Assembly (NCBI GenBank): GCA_027563145.1
Contig: CP071307.1
Location: 372,001-436,000 of the forward strand
Origin: Halocatena halophila
Lineage (GTDB): Archaea; Halobacteriota; Halobacteria; Halobacteriales; Haloarculaceae
Direction: 5' to 3'
DNA: 64,000 nucleotides
Both the position numbers and the translations under genes were made by a program. Numbering within the stretch: the stretch's first letter is position 1; every line of letters begins with the position of its first letter. The notes beneath the pieces are model-generated. The model saw nothing but the letters and a program-made list of their open reading frames with translations. It ran no database searches and had not been told where the DNA came from. Positions 52,350-60,734 of the stretch are shown in pieces.

Positions 52350-52709
52350 CTAGGCGGTGTCAAATTCGATGATATCGTTCGTGATTCGAATGGTGAGTGC
52401 AGATTTCACCTCCGTCCACTCGAACGTATCCTCGACGCCAGCATCCGTACTAACCAGGAGCAGGAGGTCGTCGTTTCTTGGGACCGTTCTGGTGATTTCG
52501 GTGCCGTCGTCGCCGGTCAGTTCGATCGAGGTTTTAAAAAGGATATCCGCTTTGGTCAGCTGTTCGACGGTCAGTGTAACAGATCTTGGTGAGGGGCTTT
52601 CATTTTCGATACTGAGGGTGATCTCTCCTTGATTCGTCTCTAGACAACCCGAAAGCCCACATACGAAGAGGGTACCGCCCGTCACGAACGTCCGTCGTGT
52701 CAGATCCAT
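52350..52709 (-). CDS. Small lipoprotein with immunoglobulin-like domain
   Basis: A 119-residue exported protein. MDLTRRTFVTGGTLFVCGLS is followed by the lipobox cysteine in SGCLETN. The mature part is one beta-sandwich (EITLSIENESPSPRSVTLTV and TKADILFKTSIELTGDDGTE), similar in kind to many haloarchaeal surface lipoproteins. The frame opens at 52754 but the ATG at 52709 starts the signal. No function can be assigned. Confidence 0.7.
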   Translation of the reverse strand: MDLTRRTFVTGGTLFVCGLSGCLETNQGEITLSIENESPSPRSVTLTVEQLTKADILFKTSIELTGDDGTEITRTVPRNDDLLLLVSTDAGVEDTFEWTEVKSALTIRITNDIIEFDTA

Positions 52710-52818
52710 ACTAGAGAAATCGCCCCCAATTACAAATACATTGGTGGCAATCAACAGTGATGTTTCACGGACGAATCTGGAGACCTGTTTTGAACTGTCA
52801 AATAAATCACTAGATCAC

Positions 52819-54069
52819 TTACGATCCGCCCGAACGCAAGCGTGGTTGGAGGACGACCACATACACCTGCACGAGAAAGAGCGCGGTAAACACGATGGTA
52901 AGCACCTCCTTGTACGCGGTAGGCACGCCGCCAATTCCAGCGCGCCGCTGTGGAATCCATCCGATGGTCGCCCAGATGTAGTAGACGATCACGCCAGTTA
53001 TGACAGATATAGAGAATATCGAAACGAACAGCGTGAGGGCCATTCGGATGCCGTAGTATTTTCGATAGATGTTGTCGATCTGCGGAACGACGAGATCACC
53101 GAAAATGAACGAAATGACCCCGCCAAACGGAATACCGGCGTTCCACAGAATAACCGCGAACGGAACGTTGCCGATCGAACAGAGAAACGTAAAGATTGCG
53201 AGCGTCGTGCCGAAAAAACAGCCCAGGACGACCCACGCGACGGAGCCTTGCGGGGCAAGCATGAACAGGCCTTCCCAGACCGTGTGTGGAACGAACGTCG
53301 CGACGATACCGGCAAGGAAAAACCCGAGAATCACGTCACTAGCGACCATCGACCAGTCCTTTATCGTCTTCCGGAATGCGGTTTTCCAGCCAGCAACCGA
53401 CCGGAGGTCGTGAGATGCGGGTCCCCTTGCGTGGTGCTGGCCGTGTGTAGTTGCCTCAGAACGTTCGTGTTTGTTGACATCCCCATCAACCCCAGCGTTC
53501 ATCGAACTGGTATCAGATGCGCGTCGGTGTACAAACTGGGGGAGTGCCCGACCCAGCCGAACGAGCAACGAGAACAACGTGTCCATCTGCATGCCGCCGG
53601 GTGACCGCTTGGCGTTCTCGCGTGCCACATCAAACCACGATTCGGGAATGAGATACCGGGTAACCAGCGCGAGCAATGCGATGAGAATGAATCCACCGAG
53701 AAAATTCGCAACGACGAAATGGAAACCAAGCAAGAAATACAGCACGAGTCCGAGTTCGATGACGAGATTCGTGCTGGCAAACTGAAATCCTGCGAGCGAG
53801 GCCTCCGGCGACGCTCCCTTGCTGAACAACGATCTGGACGTCGCAACCGCCGCAAACGAGCAACTTGAGGAGAGAAAGCCAAATCCAGCGCCGAAGAAGG
53901 TCTCTTTGACTCCTCGCCCACCGAGAAACTCGCTCATCTGTGACTCGGTGACGAACGTCTGGACCCCACCAGAGATCGTAAAACCGAGAACGAGCGCCCA
54001 CCAGATTTCATAAAACATCTCGGCCGAAAATTGAAGCGAATCGATGAGTCCCTGTATGAGTGGTGGCAT
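52819..54069 (-). CDS. Permease of the YraQ/ArsP (UPF0718) type
   Basis: A 416-residue membrane protein with about eight to ten helices in two halves. The paired signature is FGFLSSSCSFAAVATSRSLF in the first and FLCSIGNVPFAVILWNAGIP in the second, the cysteine-containing motifs typical of this permease family, which includes the organoarsenical exporter ArsP. A long hydrophilic loop (about residues 195-250, with HGQHHARGPASHD) is rich in histidine and could bind metal. The substrate is unknown. The ATG at 54069 is preferred over the frame opening at 54138. Confidence 0.82.
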   Translation of the reverse strand: MPPLIQGLIDSLQFSAEMFYEIWWALVLGFTISGGVQTFVTESQMSEFLGGRGVKETFFGAGFGFLSSSCSFAAVATSRSLFSKGASPEASLAGFQFASTNLVIELGLVLYFLLGFHFVVANFLGGFILIALLALVTRYLIPESWFDVARENAKRSPGGMQMDTLFSLLVRLGRALPQFVHRRASDTSSMNAGVDGDVNKHERSEATTHGQHHARGPASHDLRSVAGWKTAFRKTIKDWSMVASDVILGFFLAGIVATFVPHTVWEGLFMLAPQGSVAWVVLGCFFGTTLAIFTFLCSIGNVPFAVILWNAGIPFGGVISFIFGDLVVPQIDNIYRKYYGIRMALTLFVSIFSISVITGVIVYYIWATIGWIPQRRAGIGGVPTAYKEVLTIVFTALFLVQVYVVVLQPRLRSGGS

Positions 54070-54204
54070 AGATGATCGTGGGGGGCTAGATCGGTGCGGT
54101 AACTTCCGCTTGGCCTGCACTATGCATGCAGTTTTCACCGCAGTGTCACACAGATGGTCGAGGACCCACCTTAGGATTGGCTACGATCAAAGGGAGATTG
54201 GAGG

Positions 54205-54522
54205 CTATCTGGTGTACCGATTGGTCACGACAACGGTCACGACAACGGCCAGCCCCAAGAAAAACCCGTAGCTAACCCAAAGCGTCGTGAATCCACCCCC
54301 CACCCCGTCGATCACCGCGACTGCAGTGGTGACCGTGCCAACTACCATAACATTCGTGCCGGTCGCACGCGTGAGTGCCCGCCTGTCGGTAACGTCATCG
54401 GGATCGAACACGCCGACAGACAGCACTCGTTCATCATATCGCATCCGATACCCGAGAACGAGACAGAACACTCCACACGATCCAAACAGTACGAACTGTA
54501 AGGCACTGAAAACAGATACCAT
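54205..54522 (-). CDS. Small three-helix membrane protein
   Basis: A 105-residue protein with a first helix (SALQFVLFGSCGVFCLVLGY), a charged cytoplasmic loop (RYDERVLSVGVFDPDDVTDR) and two further helices. The layout is vaguely like DUF3784 proteins, which is not a firm match. It lies between the permease and the zinc-finger gene, in the same direction as both. Confidence 0.55.
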   Translation of the reverse strand: MVSVFSALQFVLFGSCGVFCLVLGYRMRYDERVLSVGVFDPDDVTDRRALTRATGTNVMVVGTVTTAVAVIDGVGGGFTTLWVSYGFFLGLAVVVTVVVTNRYTR

Positions 54523-54547
54523 GGTCAATGGCAGCAATCGACCGTTT

Positions 54548-56530
54548 TCACGGAAGATCCTCCGACTCCGAGGATTCCCAGGCGGTCACCTGTCGCTGTA
54601 ACACGGTCATCGCGTGGAACCACGAGCTCTCGCGTCTGTCTTTCTCGTAGGTAACGTACGTCTCGAGTACGTCATCGATAACGGATCGCGGGATAGACGT
54701 GGGGGGCTGTGACGCAAGCGCGGGGGACAACTTTGCGTTCTCGTTCGCGCCACTGTCCTCAGCGGACCCAGCCGCTGGATCATCATGGACCGATTCGTTC
54801 GCCGACTCAGTTCGTGACGGTGAATCGCCGTTCTCGGAAAATACAGTGGTACCCAGATCGGCCATCACTACACGATCGAGTTCGAATCCATGGGGAACGA
54901 ACAGCGGTGCTCGATCGTCGGGCACGTCGATCAACGCATCCAAGGTTGCATCCAGGGGACGACCATAGTCGGGACGGTCCCACTCAGTTCGATACGCGTC
55001 GAACAGTTCGGTGTCGATCCGTTCGGCAAGAAGCTCGCACAGCTGATTGGCGAACGCTGTGGCGGCTGACAGGCCAGTGGGTTCGGGGTCGACCACCTCA
55101 GACAGCGACGACGACACTATTTCTAGATCCGAAAACAGCCAGTAACATTCCATTGCAGGCACCCGTCGGTCGGACCAGGATTCTGTCTCGTGTGCTTTTT
55201 TGTCAGTCCGATAGGCCCCATTCTCTGAGACGATTGTCTCATCGTCGGAGGCGTCTACCGCATGGTCTGGCTCGTGGGTCTCATTGCCGGTCTCGGGAGA
55301 CGCACTGTCTGACTCGTGGGGCTCACTGTCGAATTCGACATATGTGAGTGTGTTTTGTGCCGCAGCCGACAGCGCATCGTCTATCCTACTTTCAGGGGCA
55401 AGTGACCGACCCGCACCGTCGAGGGGGACGAACACGGCGGCCTCCTCAGGCGTGCATTCTTCGTGTCTACATCCACCATCAGCTGTGTCGGTGCGCGTCG
55501 TGTGCGCCACGAGCCGGTCGTATCGGACGAATGGGTCACCACACCACCGACAGAGCGGTGTGAAGGCGGATGGAGTCACGGCCGTCGTTGTCCGGGGCTG
55601 GACCACCGTATCCGTTCCCGATTCAACGACAGCCACTGTCGACAGATCCAGTGAAGACGGAACGGTCCCGTCGGATCCGTGATCTGCATCCGATTTGCGA
55701 CGAACGTGTGCGAGGAGTTCGAGCGAGGAACAGTGTTCCTCACAGAACGGACAGCGAACGACGGGTTCGTCGTAGTACGGAGCCACCGCGGTCGATTCAG
55801 CCTGTGGACTAGGTGTCTCAGCGGCCGGCGTTCTCTCGTTTGCAACAGACGATCCATCGCTCGGCGAGTCATCACCCGAAGTGTCCACAACTCGCTGGAC
55901 ATCGACAGCCTGGAGTCCACCGTCCATACTATCGATTTCAAACGACACCGTCTCGCCAGCGGATAACGACTGCTCATCGATCACGGCAGGCGTCAGATAC
56001 ACCGACTCATCGAGTTCGTTCAACGTAACGAAGCCATACGAATACTCTTCGTCGATGAACTCGATCTGTCCCTCGAAACGATCGGTATCCTGGTCGGTGA
56101 GCGCCGGATTCGGATCGGTCGAAAAGTCCGTGTTCGTCGTGTACTTCGTGGTGAGCCCCCCGCCGTTCGTTCGATGGGCTGCGCTCGTTTTTTGGGACTG
56201 TCCGTTCGATTTGTTCGACGTGTCAGATCGTTCAGGTTCCAGAAACGATTTTATTTTCTCATACTCTGATGGATCGGTTTGATCGAGGGGCTCAGTCCCA
56301 TCGAACACCTCCGCAAGCAGCGTGGTTTGTTCGTCGTCGTTCGTATACACATGGTCGTGTTCCCAGAGTGGCGTGAGCACGCTCCAGTCCACCGTCGAAC
56401 CGTCCGTATATCCAAGCGACGACAACAGATCGCCCGCCTCTTCAGACAGATGGAGGGTCACAGACGTACCATCGACGGTGCTTCGTAAATACATACTGCT
56501 ACCATCAGTATACTCGTGGACGACCGGCAT
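54548..56530 (-). CDS. Cold-shock/OB-fold protein with two C2H2-like zinc modules
   Basis: A 660-residue acidic protein. Residues about 150-212 look like a cold-shock/OB fold (FEGQIEFIDEEYSYGFVTLN and ETVSFEIDSMDGGLQAVDVQ). Two zinc modules follow: residues about 258-285 (CPFCEEHCSSLELLAHVRRK with a later His) and about 325-360 (CRWCGDPFVRYDRLVAHTTR, then CRHEEC). The rest is low-complexity acidic linkers and a helical C-terminal domain (about 465-560 and 610-660). An RNA or DNA-binding role is likely. ATTATATC at 56553-56561 gives a leaderless start. I know no protein with exactly this order. Confidence 0.72.
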   Translation of the reverse strand: MPVVHEYTDGSSMYLRSTVDGTSVTLHLSEEAGDLLSSLGYTDGSTVDWSVLTPLWEHDHVYTNDDEQTTLLAEVFDGTEPLDQTDPSEYEKIKSFLEPERSDTSNKSNGQSQKTSAAHRTNGGGLTTKYTTNTDFSTDPNPALTDQDTDRFEGQIEFIDEEYSYGFVTLNELDESVYLTPAVIDEQSLSAGETVSFEIDSMDGGLQAVDVQRVVDTSGDDSPSDGSSVANERTPAAETPSPQAESTAVAPYYDEPVVRCPFCEEHCSSLELLAHVRRKSDADHGSDGTVPSSLDLSTVAVVESGTDTVVQPRTTTAVTPSAFTPLCRWCGDPFVRYDRLVAHTTRTDTADGGCRHEECTPEEAAVFVPLDGAGRSLAPESRIDDALSAAAQNTLTYVEFDSEPHESDSASPETGNETHEPDHAVDASDDETIVSENGAYRTDKKAHETESWSDRRVPAMECYWLFSDLEIVSSSLSEVVDPEPTGLSAATAFANQLCELLAERIDTELFDAYRTEWDRPDYGRPLDATLDALIDVPDDRAPLFVPHGFELDRVVMADLGTTVFSENGDSPSRTESANESVHDDPAAGSAEDSGANENAKLSPALASQPPTSIPRSVIDDVLETYVTYEKDRRESSWFHAMTVLQRQVTAWESSESEDLP

Positions 56531-56784
56531 ACATTCTTATGGATAAGAAAATGATATAATAGTTTCGCATTTTAAATACTCTATTGTGTAATCATAATAG
56601 AACGATCGTTACTGAGTCACTATCGAGGGGGCGATTTTTCGCGTCACTGTACAATAATTGAAAAATTTCGACCGTATCATTATTATGGCCTGTGTGAGAG
56701 TGTTGTCGTCCAACCGCATGCAATAGGTAATCAAGAGATACAATCATAGTATGGGCACCCAAAACGGGACACGTGAAATAGACG
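56531..56784. other. AT-rich divergent intergenic region
   Basis: The region between the zinc-finger gene and the NTPase gene holds the minus-strand TATA-like ATTATATC (56553-56561) and no gene that I can support. Confidence 0.45.
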
Positions 56785-57330
56785 ATGCCAAAAAACATCG
56801 TGCTCACAGGGCCGCCCCAGGTGGGAAAAACGACCGTGCTGCAACGTGTTGGGGACCGACTCGCAGAGATTGGCCACGAGGTCGGTGGTGTGTACTGTCC
56901 CGAATGTCAGGTCAACGGCGAGCGGATCGGAATTGATCTCGTTGACGCGATGTCCGGCGATTTCCGGACGCTAGCACACATCAACCGCGAAGCTGGCCCG
57001 AAAATAGGTGACTACCGCGTGGACGTAGCAGCCGTCGAAGAAATGTATGAGGCCGCTTTCGAGCGCGGGCTCGCAGACGCCGACTGCATCATTCTCGATG
57101 AGATCGCACCGATGCAACTCGAATGTGCGTCCTTTCCTGGGGCAGTCAGATCCGTCCTCAACGATTCGATTCCCGTGCTGGCTTCTATCGCCGCAGCACC
57201 AACTGATGGGGTTATCGGTGAGATAAAGCGCCGCGACGACTGTGAGATGATTCGCATGACGGAAGCGGAACGCGACCGGCTGCCGATCGATCTGGCCGCA
57301 GATCTGGCCGTACTGATCGAAGGCCACTGA
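56785..57330 (+). CDS. THEP1-type nucleoside-triphosphatase
   Basis: A 181-residue P-loop NTPase. Walker A is IVLTGPPQVGKTTVLQRV, Walker B is CIILDEIAPMQLE, and the substrate segment HEVGGVYCPECQVNGERIG resembles archaeal THEP1 proteins. The family hydrolyses nucleoside triphosphates and some members release cobinamide-like or tRNA-linked substrates, but its physiological role is unresolved. The gene is convergent with ecfT, ten bases apart. Confidence 0.88.
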   Translation: MPKNIVLTGPPQVGKTTVLQRVGDRLAEIGHEVGGVYCPECQVNGERIGIDLVDAMSGDFRTLAHINREAGPKIGDYRVDVAAVEEMYEAAFERGLADADCIILDEIAPMQLECASFPGAVRSVLNDSIPVLASIAAAPTDGVIGEIKRRDDCEMIRMTEAERDRLPIDLAADLAVLIEGH

Positions 57331-57340
57331 CCGCCAGCCC

Positions 57341-58045
57341 TCAGACCACTGCCCAGCCCAGCAGCCCGAACGCCAGCACGAGTGCAGGCCAGTCGATCAC
57401 CTCGAACCCCAGCGGCGGCGTGGTCGGATTCCAGGAGAGACACCGCGCCTGCAACGCCATCGTCAGCGTCTCCACGCGGTCGAACAGACGCCGGAGACTG
57501 CCCAGAGTGAGTCGTCGAATGCGGTCGTGTAGGGGTCGCTGGGTGCCGGCTCGTGCGTCGATGGCCATCCGCAACCGAGAAACGTCGGCGAGCAACACTG
57601 GAAGCAACCGAAACACCAACCCGACGCCGAGTCCGAGCCCACGGCCAAGGCGACCGGGAATGAACCATTCGATCGCGGCCCGCGAGTCACGAACCGGGGT
57701 GGTTCGGACGTACGCCACGCTGACGAGTAACAGACAGAGGACACGATAGCTGGCCATCGCCGGATCGATTGCTCGATAGAGGTCGATCCACGGAGGACCG
57801 AACACCAGAACAGAAAACACTGGACCCATCGTGGTGAGCACCAGGAGCCATCGCAGCTCTCTGAGTACTCCTCTCGGATCAAGATCTGCACTGACCAGTA
57901 CGATCCCGGTGATGGCTGTGAGGATAAGCAACCCTCGAGGCGTTGTGTGAGCAAATGCTGCGATTGCGATCGCAATCTGCACGAACAGTTTCGTGCGGGG
58001 ATCCAGGCGGTGAGCAACCGACGAGCCTGGAGCGTAGCTCAACAC
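57341..58045 (-). CDS. ECF transporter transmembrane subunit EcfT/BioN
   Basis: A 234-residue membrane protein with about five helices. It starts LSYAPGSSVAHRLDPRTKLF, a typical EcfT opening, and has the first coupling motif RMAIDARAGTQRP; the second is ALQARCLSWN, with Cys where the ARG consensus has Gly. It links the ATPase to the S-component. The GTG start overlaps the ecfA stop by seven bases. The three genes form a biotin uptake operon. Confidence 0.87.
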   Translation of the reverse strand: MLSYAPGSSVAHRLDPRTKLFVQIAIAIAAFAHTTPRGLLILTAITGIVLVSADLDPRGVLRELRWLLVLTTMGPVFSVLVFGPPWIDLYRAIDPAMASYRVLCLLLVSVAYVRTTPVRDSRAAIEWFIPGRLGRGLGLGVGLVFRLLPVLLADVSRLRMAIDARAGTQRPLHDRIRRLTLGSLRRLFDRVETLTMALQARCLSWNPTTPPLGFEVIDWPALVLAFGLLGWAVV

Positions 58046-58755
58046 GGCGAAGAAACCCCATATTCGGGAAGCCGGTCACACACTGCAGCTGGTTGGCCAT
58101 CGAGTGCGATCGCTCCATCGGCCAGTACCACGATCCGATCGGCGAGCTCGACGAGATCGCGAAGCTCATGTGTCACCACAACGATGCTCATTCCATCGGC
58201 AGAGAGCGCAGAGAGCCGATCGAGCACTGATTGCTCTGCGGGAGCATCGAGTCCGACCAGTGGTTCATCCAACAGCAGATGGTCCGGTTGCATCGCCAAC
58301 GCGCCCGCGATCGCTACCCGCATTCGCTCACCACCCGAGAGGTGCTCAATGTGTGTCCCTTCGTACCCGGTGAGCCCGACCGCAGCGAGCGCGTCTTCGA
58401 CCCGCTGGTCAATCGTTGCCCTGTCGAGTCCGAGATTCTCCGGACCGAACGCCACGTCAGCACCGACTGTGGCGGCGACAAAGCCGTCTCTTGGCTCTTG
58501 AAACGTCATCGCAACCGCCGTTCGCGCCGCAACCGGGGCGGCTGCGACCGACACGCCGTTGATTAGAACAGATCCGGCGTCAGGGGTGTACAGTCCATTG
58601 CAGTGGCGCACGAGGGTGGTTTTTCCAGATCCGTTCGCTCCGGCGAGTACGACAAAGGATCCATCGTCAATCGTCAGCGAGACGCCATCGAGCACTGGCC
58701 GACCGTCTGCAGACTGGGCCTCGTATCGATACGTGATTTCGCGACACTCAATCAT
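58039..58755 (-). CDS. ECF transporter ATPase EcfA/BioM
   Basis: A 238-residue ABC ATPase. Walker A is LAGANGSGKTTLVRH, the Q-loop MTFQEPRDGFVA (an ECF-type variant), signature EHLSGGERMRVAIAG and Walker B HLLLDEPLVGLDA. A single ATPase gene is present, as in biotin-type modules that use a homodimer. It starts six bases after the bioY stop. Confidence 0.9.
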   Translation of the reverse strand: MIECREITYRYEAQSADGRPVLDGVSLTIDDGSFVVLAGANGSGKTTLVRHCNGLYTPDAGSVLINGVSVAAAPVAARTAVAMTFQEPRDGFVAATVGADVAFGPENLGLDRATIDQRVEDALAAVGLTGYEGTHIEHLSGGERMRVAIAGALAMQPDHLLLDEPLVGLDAPAEQSVLDRLSALSADGMSIVVVTHELRDLVELADRIVVLADGAIALDGQPAAVCDRLPEYGVSSPC

Positions 58756-58761
58756 GGGGAG

Positions 58762-59346
58762 TCACGCGGCGGTTATTGCGTCACTTCGAACGATTCCGAT
58801 CGCCGCCGCGATTTTTAACGCCTCGCCAGGGAGAAAGACGAGCGCGCCAGCAGTGATCGCTCCCTGGACGGTGAAATCGAGCAAAACCATCATCCCGACC
58901 ACTCCACAGGTGTAGATGACGACCGTTCCAGAGATGAGCCCAGCGAGCAACCGACCGACACCCCGCTGTGAAGGATCGACAAGCGACGTGTTGCCGTGGA
59001 CGATCATTCCGATGATGACTGCCGCAATCGGCATCGCAAACAGATAGCCTCCTGTTGGACCAACCATCACGCCAAGACCCGAGGCGCGCTCGGCGAACAC
59101 TGGTGCGCCGAGCGCACCGGCGAGGAGATACAGGACACAGGCACCCCCGCCCCACACTGGTCCGAGGAGTATCCCTGCGAGATAGACGCCAAGAAGCTGG
59201 AGCGTGATCGGTGCTGGCGAAAACGGGATAGAGAAACTCACCTGTGAGAACGCACCGAGTAGCGCCGCAAACAGCGCGGCACGAACGATGTTTCGCGTCA
59301 GCTCAGCACCGACCAGATCGACCTGTGATGAATCAGATGCCGTCAT
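58762..59346 (-). CDS. bioY: Biotin ECF S-component BioY
   Basis: A 194-residue, six-helix membrane protein. The BioY pattern is VSFSIPFSPAPITLQLLGVY, GPVWGGGACVLYLLAGALGA and VGPTGGYLFAMPIAAVIIGM, with a charged segment before the last helices and LVFLPGEALKIAAAIGI at the end. It binds biotin at high affinity and hands it to EcfT/EcfA. The frame opens at 59427, but the ATG at 59346 has GATAAGT on the minus strand about 27 nt upstream. Confidence 0.92.
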   Translation of the reverse strand: MTASDSSQVDLVGAELTRNIVRAALFAALLGAFSQVSFSIPFSPAPITLQLLGVYLAGILLGPVWGGGACVLYLLAGALGAPVFAERASGLGVMVGPTGGYLFAMPIAAVIIGMIVHGNTSLVDPSQRGVGRLLAGLISGTVVIYTCGVVGMMVLLDFTVQGAITAGALVFLPGEALKIAAAIGIVRSDAITAA

Positions 59347-59501
59347 CGGTGAATCTCGGTCGGTCAACTCACTTATCCACATCGGTTGACAGCCCTGTCT
59401 GTGCGCATTCCCCACGGGTCGGCCCACCAGGGAGTAATCCGAGCGGACAAGAAGACAGAGAGACTTTTACAGTTCCCAAACAGACACCAGACCATCACAA
59501 T

Positions 59502-60161
59502 ATGAGTGCAGCTGGTGGGGCGATCAACGGGGAGTTTGACGATCAGTCGGGGTACGACAGCTCGACGAACCGATACCCGCCAGACTGGGACGCCCGTCGG
59601 TCCGCTGTACAAAAGCGAGACGACTGGACGTGTCAGGACTGTGGTGTCAAAAGCGGCCCACATGCGGGTGATGATGGTGTCGTGCTCGATGTTCACCATC
59701 AGACGCCGCTCGCAGAGGGAGGCTCGAACCGGCTCTCGAATCTCATTACGCTCTGTGTCGACTGTCACAACGACCGCCACGACCACGACATTACGGCCGG
59801 GCGAGACGATGTCGCCCACCAACCAGGGCTTTTCGAACGGCTGTCCGGTCTGGTCCGGTGGCTGCTGGCAGGCGTCGTCGTGCTCGCATGTCACACGCTC
59901 GCTGGAATGGTATTGCTGGAGCATCCAATTGGGTCGGGGCTGTGGGGTGTGGGCGTCGGAGCCATCGTCCTGATGACTGTTGGGGTGTTGATTCGTCCAG
60001 CAGCCGTGGCACGTGTCTACGCCGTCGCTGCCACTATTAGCGGAGCAATACTCTATACAAATCTTGACGCTGCAATCGAGATCAATGGATTCGGTGCAGT
60101 TATCGGGACCACTGGTATGCCAGTCGTGCTCGCAGTGTGCTGGTGGTGGTATCGACGATGA
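59502..60161 (+). CDS. HNH nuclease domain fused to membrane helices
   Basis: A 219-residue protein. Residues about 25-105 are an HNH domain: WDARRSAVQKRDDWTCQDCG, the catalytic VHHQTPLAEGGSNRLSNL and CVDCHNDRH, with a Cys4-type zinc site. Residues about 118-215 contain three to four membrane helices (GLVRWLLAGVVVLACHTLAG, LWGVGVGAIVLMTVGVLI and the C-terminal pair). A nuclease held at the membrane is unusual and could act on incoming DNA. The frame opens at 59244; ACTTTTACAG at 59463-59472 favours the ATG at 59502. Confidence 0.8.
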   Translation: MSAAGGAINGEFDDQSGYDSSTNRYPPDWDARRSAVQKRDDWTCQDCGVKSGPHAGDDGVVLDVHHQTPLAEGGSNRLSNLITLCVDCHNDRHDHDITAGRDDVAHQPGLFERLSGLVRWLLAGVVVLACHTLAGMVLLEHPIGSGLWGVGVGAIVLMTVGVLIRPAAVARVYAVAATISGAILYTNLDAAIEINGFGAVIGTTGMPVVLAVCWWWYRR

Positions 60162-60362
60162 TCAGGCAGATTGCAACAATCCAACTGTCATCGTCACGAG
60201 ACCTACGGCGAGAAGAAACAACACCGGCGTCAACGAGGTCCACATAACCCACAGCACCACCGCTGGGAGACAGATAACCACCAGAATCCAGAGTATACCA
60301 AGAAACACATCACGATACCTGATCTTTACGGGATCAATAGGTCGAGTCCAGCTGATTTTCAT
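60162..60362 (-). CDS. Small two-helix membrane protein
   Basis: A 66-residue protein: a basic N-terminus (KISWTRPIDPVKIRYRDVFL) followed by two membrane helices (GILWILVVICLPAVVLWVMW and LFLLAVGLVTMTVGLLQS). The stop immediately abuts that of the convergent HNH gene. GTTATACGG at 60385-60393 is a fitting minus-strand TATA element. Function unknown. Confidence 0.6.
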   Translation of the reverse strand: MKISWTRPIDPVKIRYRDVFLGILWILVVICLPAVVLWVMWTSLTPVLFLLAVGLVTMTVGLLQSA

Positions 60363-60734
60363 CGCTGGCAGTTGTATCACTCATCCCGTATAACATACTT
60401 TGTTATTTAAATCATGATTATTTCATAAGAAACTTATCTTGGTACGGTATTTGTAAAACAGACGTGGTTTTCTGTGTTCTCAACGGTGATTTTCAGTCCC
60501 CTGTTCGGCGAAATAATTTTTTCTGACAGATGTCTTTGGGCGGATGGGACGCAAGCCGATCAGGCGTCTGTATTGAATACTTTCTGGAATATAGCATCAT
60601 ATTAACCATAAAATAGCAATAACTATAGTCATAGCGTGTTTATCTCAAATCATAGCGATGCCGAATCGACACGGCGGCCGAACTGTCGATAGACGCACTC
60701 CTTCGAACAGAAAAGAGCCGATAGCCCCAGACTG
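60363..60734. other. AT-rich gene-free stretch before the methylase gene
   Basis: No gene seen. The in-frame stop at 60690-60692 bounds the methylase frame, so the first usable start is the ATG at 60735. GTGTTTATC near 60640 is the nearest TATA-like element and would imply a leadered transcript. Confidence 0.45.

Noticed and set aside
60363-60734. Insertion sequence or phage attachment site next to the methylase
   Set aside because: I could find no transposase fragment, terminal inverted repeat or direct duplication.
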